From Isoperla grammatica (taxonomy: Eukaryota > Arthropoda > Insecta > Plecoptera > Perlodidae), in assembly GCA_945910005.1 (NCBI GenBank), contig OX246741.1, forward strand, positions 9,081,111 through 9,145,110: 64,000 nt of DNA, in the 5' to 3' direction. The translations under genes and the position numbers were made by a program. This document shows, one piece after another, positions 20,962-35,900 of the stretch. The notes beneath the pieces were generated by a model. The model did not search any database and was not told the DNA's origin. It saw nothing but the letters and a program-made list of their open reading frames with translations. How positions within the stretch are numbered: position 1 is the stretch's first letter; every line of letters begins with the position of its first letter.

Positions 20962-23900
20962 CTACCAAACTTTGCATTTGTGCACTGGATTCATTTTCGA
21001 TCCGACTGGGCAGTTGAAGTCTTGGGCAAAGTCCTTCATGTTGGAGAGAGGTCCGAGCACTCGGAACTGTCCCGGAGAGTGGACGCCGGTCGTGATCCGC
21101 TGGCGCATGGCTTCCTCGCGATGTTTGGTGCACCACGTTTGGGCTGCGGCCACCCAGAACATCTGCCGTGGAGACAGGTAGTCTAAACGAGGCCATGCAA
21201 CAGTGATTAGCATTGTTGTTTCCTTGACTTGAATTATCGTTACTTGTTATTGTAGCCTAAAGAACTGGACCTGGATTCACAAGACGTTTCAAGTATTGTT
21301 CTGGTCTTAACTATAAGACATATTAAACATGTTAACATATTATTTAAATGTTTGTACTTCAGACATATTGGAAACAAGACTTCAACAGAAATGTGGATAT
21401 AGTCTGATGTATGTGGTGTAGTTAAATACATTATATTTATTATTCTCCTGTTTTATTGATGTACTTTGTGATGTTTTCATAAAGATAATGTTTAGAATTA
21501 TTTTGTAACTACAGTATATGACTAAAATGTATGTACACTAAATTTGTGAACTTTTTAAACATCCACATCATTGTAGTAAAGTGTCTTGAGTGCAGGGTTG
21601 AGAAATTTTGCCCAGCCCGAAAAAACCCAGGGGGTTTTTGAACCAAAAACCCCTTTGAAAAAACCCAGTACAATGCGGGTTTTTGGGTAAAACAATTATT
21701 TCTGTAATATTCACTAAAGAAGTGCAAAAAACAAGTACAAGAAAGTAATAACTAGTCAGTACAACACACATTCCAAAATGAATTATACATAAAAACTGCA
21801 TAATACTGCAAAGAACTGGTATTTATTTATTGACATGTATTTGTTAACTTTACATTGCGCTAGTTTACAATATTTTAGGTAATAGGTAGGTAGGCGTAGG
21901 TACTATACCTACATACATAAAATAACATTGTACAGTAAAAAATAAAAATGGGATGCTTGCACGTTCCCCTTTTGCTTCTAAGTGAAAATAAGTATGTAAA
22001 CTATTGTAAATAAATAAAAATGATAAAAATGAATAAATTGTAAATAAATAAAATATAAACATTACCAAGGGCAAAAGGGAAAAATAGAAAAAGGATTGTG
22101 TTTCACACATGTAATCTTTGAAATTTCCAAAAACCCCAAAAACCCCAAAAACCCTGAAAAAACCCGCCCGGGCTGGTTTTTTTCGAAAAAACCCGGGTTT
22201 TTCTCAACCCTGCTTGAGTGTAGTAGTATTTATTATAGTTAGATAAATTAGAAACCCTTACCTAATCCGGGCAACCTTGGCTCTGGGGTTCCTTGCCGTT
22301 CGCTCCAACCTGTGTACGCCAAATACGCCTCTTTGATTCCTCCGTTGTCGGCTATGTTCTCTCCTTGAGTGTTGATACCGTTCAACTGAAAACACGTACA
22401 TAATTGCTTTGTTAGTATAGCTTCACATGAGACCATATCACATGGTCTTACTTTTGTGTGGCTATAGATTGATTTCATGTCTACCAATCTGTGTGTGCTC
22501 CTCGTCTATTTTCCATTAGGTTGGTAGTAATAATTATATGAAATTGTACTTGTATGATGTAAACACATTTTATAATGGCTCTAGTGAAAGTTTATCTTGC
22601 ATAATCTGTGTATAATATTTTATTTACAACGAACCATTTTCATGGACTCACCTTCAAACCAGTCAGCGGCTCAGTGAAGTTTCCGTACTGTTCAATGATG
22701 CACGTCGCCTTCTTCAAGAACTTCTCTTTGGTTTCTGGTTCCCACCAGTCCACTAAGTTGCCATTATTGTCGAATTGGCGACCCTAGAACAAATTATGTA
22801 GACATGATATTACAGTCAAACCCTTTTTATTCAAAGTGCAAAAAAACTCAAACCCCAGTTTTAATTATAAAATTTTGTCCACTTAGTAAAATATTAATTT
22901 TTTTACTTTTTTTCTTTCAGATTCAACCCTGCGTTAGTCAGGTTTCATGAAATACTATACAAGCGCAGCACTACTCTCAATCATAAAAAAATGTGAGATC
23001 TGCAATTATCTACAAGAGAAAAAGTGTCGACAGAAAACAGATTTTGCTCATTGGAAGAAGATGTGAAGTGATTGCACGGAATTTGAACGAGGATGGAAAC
23101 TTAAGCTTGTGGTTGCTTTCATTATATCAAGGTATACATTGGCAAAATTTACTAAATTATAACATTGCAGTTTGTTTAAGATTTTAATGTGAAACTATCA
23201 ACGTTATTAATTTTTTACCTGGTCATCAAAGCCGTGCGTAATTTCGTGACCAATAACGAATCCAATAGCTCCATAATTCATGTACTTAGGTCTTTCACTG
23301 CTGAAGAACGATCCCTGTAGAATTCCCGCTGGGAACTCTGAAAATAAACATTATTTTGATTATCTTTGGGTTACTAAAATAAAAAATATATTAGTATACA
23401 TAATTATTAATTATAATACCCAACTTATGATTTATTGGTCACATTTGTATTACTTAAATGAATCAATACAATATATTTTCTGTGTATTTTGTTATGTTGA
23501 AGTGCAATCTATTTTTGTATGTAAGTGAACAAATTTATACATGCCCAGAACTTACAGAAACTCTGCATTTTGTTTTTTTTCTAGTTATTTTTTTTTCTTT
23601 TTTGGTACCATTTACAGTTTTTAATATTTTACTCAAAGGAATTAATTAATGTACTTACGAATGCTGTTCTCAATAGCGCTGTAGTAGGCGTTAACAACAG
23701 CGGGCCGCCCGTGGGTTATCCATTCCGTCTTGTTCACTTGCTTTCGAAGTCGTGCAAACGCGTAGTCACCGCCGAACTTTGTCAGGTTGAGAATGCTCTC
23801 CAAGTACATATTCTCGTCCAATTCCAGCTGTAGAAGAGTAACGGGTTAGATTCCTACATTTGCACTGGTTTGTACTCTTTGCTTCTCCCAATGATTTCAA

Positions 23901-26900
23901 CATTAGACACAACGTTTATCTATTTTGTTAAAATATGCGACCGTATTTTGAAACACATTCATAATTTGGATGATGGATTTACTGACTGATGTGATTTTGT
24001 AGGAGTGATTGCTTGATGTATCCATTTATTTTAGTGAATACTAATGAAGGTGGAATTAATTGATTTAGTAAGTCTGGCTAAAATATAAAAAAATGAATGT
24101 GTAGGGTTGATGAGAAATAACAACTTATTATTGAAATGGCTTATTGTTTGATGATTATTGGGTACCAAGTGACTAGTTATCAAAATACAATATCATTCAG
24201 TGTTTAAGCATTCGATGTATTATTTAATTAAACCTATGTAACGATATGCTTGAAAGAAACCCTAAATAAATAAATCTGTGTGGAATAAACATAATAGTAT
24301 AATTTTCAGTTATTCTGTCAACAAGAAAATTAATTATGTATATGCACTTTTCTTTTGCAGGTGTAATCTGTATGACGTGTTTTCGACAGTCGATGTGTTG
24401 TTATAACACCATTATATGACTTATGGAGGCAATTTTTCGTCCTCATCCAGCACAAATCATTCGTCACCTTGCAAGCTTTTAAGATGTCGGATTTGTGTTG
24501 TTAAAATAAATTTATTTTATTAAAAAATAATCTTGTTTAAATTAATAAATTAGTATTAGTACTGTTTACTATAGGGTATGTTATGTATGCATACTAGTAT
24601 TTATGTGTGACAATAAAATGGAAATTAAATTTATTTCAAACAAGTTGTGAAAACCAAAGTCTTTGTACAACACTGAACAAAAATATTTACATTTCCGTAG
24701 AACTCGTCCAGTTTCTTATCATCGAGAAGCTCGTCCGGGTACGCGATGTGGACAGTCATGGACTTGGCTTTGGCTAATCCCTTCTCCCTGTAAAAACATT
24801 GCACATTACGAGCATTAGTCGGGACAATAGATTTATGCATTGTGAGACATATCCCACTCTAAGTTATCTATCCTGGATAAAGTTAAAATTACAATTTTGG
24901 AAGATTATTCTTCAGTGTGGAAAGGTGTGCATCATATACAAAAAAATGAAATGTTAGAATTTAAATAATTTAAAATTCTAACATTTCATTTTTTTGTGAA
25001 CATTTAATTTTTTCATTTTTTTGTGAAATTATTTCACATGAAATCAAAATGAATATTTTTCTTTCAAAATAAAATTCACACTTTTAATTTAGCTCAAAAT
25101 AATTGATACAATGTTGATATATTGGACTGAATGTCATAGCATACCTTGTCTTCTCGTCCATCCAGTCGACTTTACCCAGCATTTCCCTGAATGTGTGCTG
25201 AATATCAGTAACCATCTCTAGAGCCGCCTGCTTCGCCCCCTCGTTAAAGAATCTCTTGACGTAAAGGGACCCGACTGACAGCGAGATTCTGTAGGGACAG
25301 TCATTGCACACTGTTACTTAAACATACACTAAGGTCCATATTCATAGTCCAATCACTGATTCATATGTTTCGTGTTTGAAATATCGATCTTCGATTGGTT
25401 ATCGCTCACTCGTCGATGGTGTTCGGAGCCTACAGGGTTGGTTTAGTCGCTTTAAATTAAAGTCCCCCACTGCAAATCAGTTTCGTAACTGAGTGGGTAG
25501 ACTCTAAATGTGTATTTTTTTTATTTACTCGTGCCCTACCCCTAGGGGCGCCCGTGGTTGCCATGTAACCTTTACATGTATGTATGTTATTTCTCATACA
25601 GAAAACAAATCCTTAGCAACACCGGGCGCCCCTATGGGTGGGGGACGGAACGAATGGCTATGAATTCCAGCTGTTGTTAACAAAATGAATTACATACAGC
25701 AAAGATAATGCTCCACTGTTGAATATTTATTTATTTGCGATGAATGAGGCTGTGCTGGTATTTATTTGATTTTGAGGGGTTTCTTCAAAAAATTATTTCG
25801 GTATTAAAATCAAACTAAAAATGTTGCGAAGATTACATTTTTTTCTTTGTTTACCTACTCTAAAATCGTTTTAAAAGCATTGAATATATCATAATCTTTT
25901 TTCACACTCATAACTGTTCATAGTCTCACCCATTAGATACGATGTCCGTGCATTCTTTCCATCTTGGTTCTTGTGTAAGTTTTCCTGTCAAGATCGTGGA
26001 ATATTTCAATGAGCGGTTTTTGAGTTGTTGAGTCATGTAGCTGACGACTGAGCTCGCAACTCTCCAGAACACATAGTTGGCCTGAATCCTGTAACAGAAG
26101 TTTATGTTAGGAAGGATAGGGTTGATGTAAGAGTATCCACTTGCCTTAAAAAAATATGAATCCTACATTGAAATATAAGTTCTTACAAATTCACAACACA
26201 AAACGTCCGTGACCGTTTTTATGAATGTATGACAGAACGCTTGGAATCTGTTAATAGTGTGCGTTAAAGGGGCGGTAGGTAAGGATTTCAAGTCAGCATA
26301 AGACCAGAGTTGCGTAAGTTACTTTTAAAAAGGAACTTTTAAAAAGTTAAGTTACTTGCCTTACAAAGTAACTTTTAAACGTTAAAAGTTCCTTGTTGGA
26401 AAAAGTAACTAAAAGTTACTTTGAAAATTAAAAGTTACTTTAAAAGTTACTTTTAGGAAATTTTGATGGGCAATTTTGATAATATTGCTTTCAAGTTTCA
26501 TTCAACCCGCTAATCCTTGCTGGCGGGCGCCGGGCGGAGTATGTCGGAAATCATTAGAACAGCAGCCTGAGTTTTGTAAAGACTAACAGTGAATAGGAAG
26601 TCAAAATTGGACATGTCAACAAAAGAGCCGAAGGTATGGATGGACCTCCTAAGCGCGTTAAAGTTTTCACGGCCATCGAACATTCAGCATGCTACGTTTA
26701 TTACAATAATACATCCACTAATCCATTTCCCAAATACTACTACGAACTCGGAACTATAACGCCTGCCGGCCACCTTCGATAATAGTGTGAGGTCCTAGCA
26801 AAGCAGTGTTGCTCACACAAAGAAATAACATCCACTTATGTTTATTGGTTGTCACTCAGTTCCCATTCAACCTATTTAGCCGGCTGCTGCTGGAATGGTT

Positions 26901-29900
26901 TCCAAAGGATACAGTTATGTATGAATTCTAGGAATGGGGGGGGGGGGGGGGGGGTCGAAGATTTTTGACCTGAAACAGCCGCAATACGAGTGTTTTGCTG
27001 TTGGTACATTTAAAAAACCATAGGCTGTTTCAAAAGTAACTTTTCATTTTTTTTTTAAAGTTCCTTATCAATAGTAACCTTCAACGTTAAAAGTTACTGT
27101 CGAGGAAAAAGTAACTAGTTAGCCTAAAAGTTACCGAAAAAGTAACGCGTTACAAGTAACGCGTTACTTTCAAAAAGTTACTACTCAACTCTGCATAAGA
27201 CTACTTATAGTAGGGAATTGTTACAGTCGCTGTTTTGAGTACAATCCGGTAACAAAATGTAATATCTATTGCAGAACTAAAGGAATGTTACTATACCATA
27301 TTAGTCCAAGAGCCAGCAACATAAAAGCTCCCCTCATAAGGTACATATGTTTTGACTATTGGAATAGGAGCGGAAAAACTACTCTACTAACAAAACGCGC
27401 GTCTTACTCCTCAACGTGGGGGCTTTTAGGCCCCACAGGGGGCCAAAAAAGCCGAAAAAAGGCCCAAGGTTCCCCTCATAAGGTACATGGATGGAGTAAA
27501 CGCCATTTTGTAGAGATAAGTGTCCCAAATAGGAATTCGAAGAGTAAGACGGGATATTAGGGGGCGTTTACCGATCAGACGCCATTTTACCTAAAAAGGG
27601 CCATTTTTTATTTTCGCACATGCATGCGCTTAAATACTCAAATCATATCCGGAAAGGTCTCGAGACGTAGAAAAACATACATTTTAAAGAAATTTTGGGT
27701 TATTGTCCTCGCCAGACGCCCTCAAAAGCGGCCCAAAAAGGCCAAGGTTCCCCTCATAAGGTACATGAATGGAGTAAACGCCATTTTGTAGAGATAAGTG
27801 TCCCAAATACGAATTCGAAGAGTAAGACGGGATATTAGGGGGCGTTTACCGATCAGACGCCATTTTGTCCAAAAAGGGCCACTTTTTATTTTCACACGTG
27901 CACGCGCTTTAACACCCAAAACATATCCTTAAATGCCCCTAGAGGTGAATACATTTCTAAGATATTGTGTGATGTCCTCGCCAGCCCCCCCCCCCCCCCC
28001 ACAGCCTCGATCCGGATGCGATAGTTTTGAAGCTCCGCCCACCCCTAACTTTAATATACCAGTATTTATTATTATCAACGTCAGGATTTAAGGATATGTT
28101 TTGTGCATGCATGTGTGAAAATAAAAAGTGGACCTTTTTGGGTAAAATGGCGTCTGATCGGTAAACGCCCCCTAATATCCCGTCTTACTCTTCGAATTCC
28201 TATTTGGGACACTTATCTCTACAAAATGGCGTTTACTCCATTCATGTACCTTATGAGGGGAACCTTGGCCTTTTTGGGCCCCTTTTGAGGGCGTCTGGCG
28301 AGGACAATAACCCAAAATTTCTTTAAAATGTATGTTTTTCTACGTCTCGAGACATTTCCGGATATGTTTTGAGTGTTTAAGCGCATGCATGTGTGAAAAT
28401 AAAAAATGGCCCTTTTTGGGTAAAATGGCGTCTGATCGGTAAACGCCCCCTAATATCCCGTCTTACTCTTCGAATTCCTATTTGGGACACTTATCTCTAC
28501 AAAATGGCGTTTACTCCATCCATGTACCTTATGAGGGGAACCTTGGGCCTTTTTTCGGCTTTTTTGGCCCCCTGTGGGGCCTAAAAGCCCCCACGTTGAG
28601 GAGTAAGACGCGCGTTTTGTTAGTAGAGTAGTTTTTCCGCTCCTATTTCAAAAGTCAAAACATATGTACCTTATGAGGGGAGCTTTTATGTTGCTGGCTC
28701 TCCGTCTATATATGATATCGATTTGTAGGATGATTTGAAAATGTAAATATTGCATATAAACATTATATTTATTTTGTATTTAATTTTGACTGTGCATGCT
28801 CTAGAATAAGATGTAAACATGGTATAATACTTACACTGAAAATGTGAATATTCAATGTATCTTATATACACCTACTAAATCTCAAAGAGGCAAATCTACA
28901 TCAAGGTCCGTAAATTCCCTGGCGGGGGCTCGTCGAACTCCTAGGTTTACCGAACCTCCGCCAGGGGATCAACAGACCTTGAGTCTACATCTGCCGTAAC
29001 TGACCTCTTCTCAGTGTGCGACAACAAGTGCTCAAGGTCGGTAATGTAGCTCGGTACGGAAACAATGATGACCTCGTTGTTGTCGACTTGAACCTCCTTC
29101 GGTAGAATGTTGTTGATGTATTCCATCCAGGGGATGCTCGGGAACTTCCGCTGCATCTCGTCTATAGACATCGGGTTGTAAAGGAGAGAACTGTTGCGCC
29201 TCTTTTCGCTGGGCAAGGATATCTGAAACGAAAAGGGATTTAGAATTGCTTGTTTTGAGCGTTTTTTTTTTCTAAATAATTTATTTTCTGGGAGAAATCA
29301 TTGATGTAAATCAAAAGAAAATATGTAATTTTTTCGGTATGTCAGCAATTAGGAAAATAAAGTCCTCCACTGACACAGAAATACTAATTCTATTGGAGGG
29401 GATAGGAGGAGTAACGCTTCATTTACTTATTTGTGCAAAAACCATTTTTAGACAGTGTGATTTTAAAAGCTAATACATCCGATATTAGCTTACAATCTTA
29501 ATCAAATTTCTAATCACATAAGCAAACAATAAATAGTGTTTTAAACATAAGGAACAAAGAATTTGATTCGAGCCAAACTACGCAACTATAGGCTACGATG
29601 ATGAAAGGTCAGGATCTTGTATTGGCACACTACAGACAATAGACTGAGCCAATAGTTGAAGGTGTCATATTATACGGTTTAGTTTGCTGGCATGCATACC
29701 AAATTGCCTTTCAATGTTCTAGATGATTACGTAACCATGTAATCACTGGTTTATTGTATGCAAAACAGGGTCTATCAAACTTACATTTGCTAATGCGGTC
29801 TCGAATTCTAAAGCCTCTTTCATTTCCTGCTTGGCGCGCTCTGGGTCTGCCCCGTATATGACGGCGATGTCGATTTGGTATTCATGGTAGGCTTTTACTA

Positions 29901-32900
29901 TCTTGTGGTCGAAGCCTTTCACGAGGTACTCTCTGCTCAGACCCAGGGAAGCAGTGTCCAGCTAAAACAATTTATACTTACATTGTAATTTATAATAATA
30001 CACTTGAAGTAGACACTATACCTCCTCTAAAAAACTAAATGAAACTTAAAACAAATTTGTTTATATTTTTTAAACGGTTCTTATAATATTGTATCTGTGC
30101 AATTCATCAATTTTTTGCAGTTATCTCAATCTGCAACAATAGATTTTTATGTAATTCGTTACATTGGTGCTTTCAGAGAATGTTTCTGTAGAATTGAATT
30201 TAAAAATGTGTGCTTCACAAAACATAAATTAAATAACATCACTAATTGAGCTTTATGAAAGATACATATTTTTCATGTCGAGTAGGTTACTTTGTTTTCA
30301 AAATCTAATTGCTAATTTCCTTCTATAATTTTATGGTCTAAGACATCAACTAAAAAAATAATCAATTCATCTTACACTTATAGATCTGTGGGTTGAATTC
30401 TTGGCATCGGTAAAAACTGAAAAGTCGATGAAGTAGTCAACGCTCTGACCGACTTTCCTCAGGTTGTAGATCATAGATTTCCAGTCGAAGTTAGCTGGGT
30501 TCCATTCCTTTCCTTCCAGGACGGGCCAGCCCCCGAGATCCTTCAGTATCTTCTTCATATGGTCCAACCCGCGCTCCTCGATCAAAGCTAAAACAATCAT
30601 TTACATATTTATTTACATATTAATTAATATTGACTCGGGCCGCGAAAGCCAACCTCATTTACATGGTTGCTCAACCAAGCTTTTTGAGATTCACATTGTA
30701 TTGAATGTTTATTATAAGAACTCTATTCGATATCAATAAGCTGGTTTAATTTTAAATCAACCTTTCACCTATTCCAACAATTGACTGAATTATGTATAGT
30801 TTATTGTTTAACATACGTGTATGACCTAACCAGTGACATAACGCTTGATTATCTAACTAAACAATAAATCATCCAATTGTCGTAAAGGGTAACGGCTAGT
30901 TCAAAATAAAACAGCCTCATAAAACCTTAATTGGGTTCGTAAGAACTTTTTACTAAATGCGAACAATATTTTAATTACAGGGTTGGTATTTCAAATTTAC
31001 TTTATAATTAAGTAAATTTAAAGTAACAACCGTAATAATATTAATATTTCAGGTTTGTTGAACATTATTCACTGCTTTCGTAACCGTGCAATTAAAACCT
31101 TTTTTTCACTTTTTCGATGTAGCGTAGCATTATTGATTTATGATTGAAAAACGGTAATTTCGGGTGATTTTAATATGGCGGTAATCTATCTTTCCTCTTA
31201 ATTAACCAAATTTTGAGTTATTCATTTCCGTAAATCATCGACATGTAAACCGTATGGACTTACTCTTGTTCATGCAAGCTTTGTAGAGTTTCTTGATGAG
31301 TTTGACCGGCTTTGAGTCTGTCTTGTTCATCGGTTCCTCGATGATAGTGCGCAGTTGTTGTTGTAGCTCGTCACTGATGATAGTGAACACGTTTACACCT
31401 GTCTTGTCATCGGGGATGTTAGTGGTTCGCATGTACTGGCCACACGCGTAGGAGTAGAAGTCATCGCATGGTTCTACCTTGGAGTCCATATACTTCAGTA
31501 CCTGGGACGCTGTAAGGAAACCATTCATGTGCTCAGAATACAACAATATTTATTTATTTATTTAGGGTTTCTTTCAAGCATACCGTTATATAGATTTGGC
31601 TAAATAATACATCGAATGCTTAATGCCCTTTCTAATAACTAGGCCTACTTATGACTATGCTACTGGAGATTTATGTTTGCTTATTGCAACTACAAAAACA
31701 CACTAATTGTTGGCAGTCACTCTGTGTGTTTGGAGCTGTGCTCTTTTCTGCCAACCCCTATTCACTTTTGTAATGAATGGGAATAATTAATAAATAAAAT
31801 AAATAAAAATAGTAAATGATTGACACATAAGTTTCATACATCTATAGTGCATTAGACGGCAGTAATGAATAATGTAAAGATAATATGCTTTTGGAAGCAG
31901 GTAGAGGAAACCCGTTTGCACCCCACACGTATAAGAGGCTAAGATGACGAGCACTTCAAACGTTTTCATTAAGTACTGATTTTTTTAGAAGCGTGTTTCG
32001 AAATGAAGAATGTTACTACCTATAAGTTTTGTCTGATACAATTTTTGTGGACTAATATGAAACACTTTCTTGTAATTTGAAAACAGCTGTGATACATAAT
32101 ACTTTTCATGTATTTTATTTAGTAGGCCTATTTAAGAGAGTATTTAATTTATTACGGGAAAGTATTTGAGACCTTCAAGATGTAGAAAATGTCGGACATT
32201 TGTAGACTTGGCACCTCCACCAAAAATACACAAAACTACATATCCGCACATTGCGTCAAAAACTTTGCACCATGACAAGTAGACTTTGGCTCATGAGTTC
32301 ACTACCATTTCAATTAAGTATTAGCCAATTCAATATGTGCTAGACTCCATGGTACTGATTAATTTGATCTAATGTTGGCATTTTCTTTGACAAACTGACT
32401 TTTTCACCAATGCGAGTTAGAACTTTCATGTTTCTTTTTTATTATTTAGCTTTATCCTAACTAAAAATTAAGCGTATTATTTTGGAAAAGTACATTTTTC
32501 TCTATGAAGAGACACAAGTTTTAATGTATTTTAGTACATTCCATGTCTAATTAGTTCTTTATTTAATAATACAAAATAAAAAATTGTGGCAATTTTTCAG
32601 GACTTATTATTTTTTCAACTTTCTAATATTTTATAAAGACCTACTGCGATAACAAAAATAGTATTCAGTTTGAATTACATTTGAATGTCCGACAAACCTG
32701 TGTGAATGCATCCTGGAGTGAGGCAGATGTCCTTGGCTTTGTCCTTGGATTCCTTGGGCTTGAGCTCGGAGACGTTCTTGCCGGCCAAGGCTGAGGGCAG
32801 AGGGGGTAGAGTCTGGTCTGTGGAGGGGGTAGGGGAGGGGAGACACTGTACATTAGCAACAACTACAACAAGCAACAATACACAGCATGGCAATACAGGC

Positions 32901-35900
32901 ATTGCTAACACTACGCTACCATTAGCTGGACTAATCCATACCGAGCTTGCCAATCTACACCTTAAACCTTATCGGATTCAGAGTAAATACTACTATCTTA
33001 AAACATACATATAGATAGTTTTTTTACTTCATTATTATAGCTTAATTGTTATATATTATTCATATTTATTAGGTACTTTTCAAAATTATTTATTATTAAA
33101 GCAAACAAACAGCTATCATGACTTTGAAGAATTAATTTTGTATTTTATTTTTATTCTGATGTTGTAACAACACTCAATACATTGTGCTATGTTTTTTACT
33201 TTAGAAGCTCATTTTATATTCGTGCCTACCAAATGGTATAATATTGTATTATACATTCACACCTCAGTCATTAGCATAGGAACTTTAGAAAAGGTTGCAT
33301 GTGTGTATGATATATCCATGTTCGGTTGGTACTTACTGAAGAAGGGGGGAACAATAACTAGAAAATATGGTAAAATTGCATGTGTTGCTTTGAAAATGAA
33401 ATTAACAAGATGCCAGTGTGGAGTAATTCTGGAGTTTATGCCTGTGGGAGGATAGGTGGTAGGCCCACCAAATGAGACAGTTTCGTTGAAATAGATGTTT
33501 ACGATTGTTGTAGTTTGTACCGTGTTTTCACTGTTTTTCTTGATTGACTGGGAGTTGCATCCTAATTGCTCGAACTATAGTACATACGGCTAAACCATAA
33601 CCAACAATTTATATAATTGAGTCAAGAAAGGAAACGCAGTGAATATGGAAAGTTGTCACGCGACGACAAAGTAGTGAATACTCTAGTCTCGATGCTGCTA
33701 AACGAAAGTGAATGTTTATAATAATGGCATATAGGGTAGGAAATAGCATTAATTAAGTATTATTATGTCACTACAGCTCAGTTAGGAATTGACGGGATTA
33801 GTCAAGAACAGCAACTCGGTGATTATAGAAAGTTTATTTTGTCCTGTTGGTTGATCCTCATTTCCGTATACAGAAGTCCCCGGGTTCGATTAAGTCCCCG
33901 GGTTCGATTCCTGGTTTGGGTATACACTTTCCTTATAACATATGACAAATCATCACTAGTTCGGAGCTGAAATAGCTTCCATAGACACAACGTTATTATC
34001 ATGTATTATGTCTCACTTAAAATCAGTTCGATAGCTGATCAGATTGAAAATAACATATAAGTTTCTATCTCAGACGGCGTTAGTTTTTATCACGGGGCAA
34101 TAGCACAGTCTGGCTTGGATAGAAAACCTTAAAAAAAAAAAGAATTTAAGGGAGATTGTCAATTTTCCGTTTTTTGTTGTTTCCTTCAAACTACTTGAGG
34201 TGCAGAAAACACAGGCTTTGTTTAGTTTGTAATGTGTAATGTTAATTGTAACGTATTTCGTCTGTGGAAAAAGAACGAAAGTAGTTGCTGTTTACTAGAG
34301 CTAGGATGTTCTACAGGTAGGCCCAAATCCAGCGGTGAGTGGAGAGGAACTATAGTAACATTATACAAGGCTGTGCATAGGATATAGGGGGCCTTCACCA
34401 ACCTAAGGTATTTGCCTACACTATAACTAGAGATACGTTATTTTAGCGTTTTAGGTTTAAGATGCTAGATTAGTCATTTATTTATTGGTTATATTTTTGA
34501 AAACGCTACAAAATGCTTATTTTCCAAAAAATAATGTGTTCCCATTCCTATTGAGTTTTAGTAAAGAACTGCATTTTAACCCTATAAGAAGTTAAAAGTT
34601 ACAACTGAATTGATTTTAACTAGTACCTTCACATAATTTTTCATTAGAAGTGCAAGAAACCCCCTGATATACAAGGTTTTGACGGAAAGAAAAATAAAAA
34701 GGCTACAAAATGCTTAATTTAAAATAATGCTAAATTTAGAGAAAATCTTTGCTAAAAAGACGTATCTCTAACTATAACCATATATTGGACTGTTGGGTAA
34801 ATATATTCTTGATACAATATATACAAAGTGACTTACTCGACGTGTGCTTTGATCAGAGGAACAAGATAAGACAGAAGAAGGAAGTAATCACGACAGCGAT
34901 GTTAGTCATTACATAACGGACCAAGTTACTACGATACAAGGTCGAGATAGGAAGAGACTGTATTTAGTACAGCTGCAGTGAAATATGATAGTGAAGATGG
35001 TAACGGTGAAAGACATTGCGTCTAGAATATTAAACAACTGGGCATGAGAGTATATTATTATTATTTAATCTTGAATTCCTTATGTTTTCCTCAAGCTTGA
35101 TACGTGTTTCGATTAAAACATTGGTGGACGAATTGAAGGTGGTATAATCTTGATAGTACGGTATATAAACTTTAAAATTGTTTTTAGAACATTAATGATA
35201 ACAACATAGAACTCAGTTTTCAGTGGAATGTTGGCACCAGTTTTACTGATAAGGCTATAATATACTTTGTATATTGGTGTATGCGTTATAGGAAAAGAAA
35301 TACACGCCTGTTTCTATTCTGCTGTGTGAAATACCATACATCATAGCCCCTGTTCTACTGATAGGGGTATAATGTACTTTGTGTGTTGGTGCTATGCGCT
35401 GGGAAAAGAACCGCACCCCTGGTTCTATTCCGCTTTGTGAAATACATACATCATGATTCGTACTTTTGTTGTGGTTACATTATATACTGACAGCTTTCTG
35501 TGTTATTGATGAAAACAGCTTTCAGATGTGTAGAATATCATTACAGAGATAAGGAATATATAAATACAGGAATAGGCAAAACGAACATTGATTGATATTG
35601 GCAGAGAATCGGGTTTGCGTTTCATTTTCATGCAATGGTATATTATTATTGACAGACGAATAACGGTACATATCTGAATAATAAACAGAAGTTAAGGATT
35701 TTCAACAATCTACGGTATTTGCTATCTACTTTAGTATTGCAGCATTTGCAAATAGAGTGCAATTTCAATATGCCTACTGTTATCTACTGTGTGCACATAT
35801 GGATTTGTTTTTATTACATCTTAAAACCAAACCATTAACTGTGGAATGAGAGAGATATAGAGAGATAGAACGGGGACTAGTTCAGCAAACTCATGCTTGG

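Noticed and set aside
21865..22110. Hydrophobic - strand frame inside the hAT-like element
   Set aside because: The Phe/Leu/Tyr-rich translation results from AT-rich sequence; there is no transposase motif.
27722..28584. Repeated ~60-residue peptide ([17 protein letters not shown]) in several frames
   Set aside because: These are the same subunit of the long inverted repeat read in mirrored positions. No start context, splice signals or family similarity support coding.
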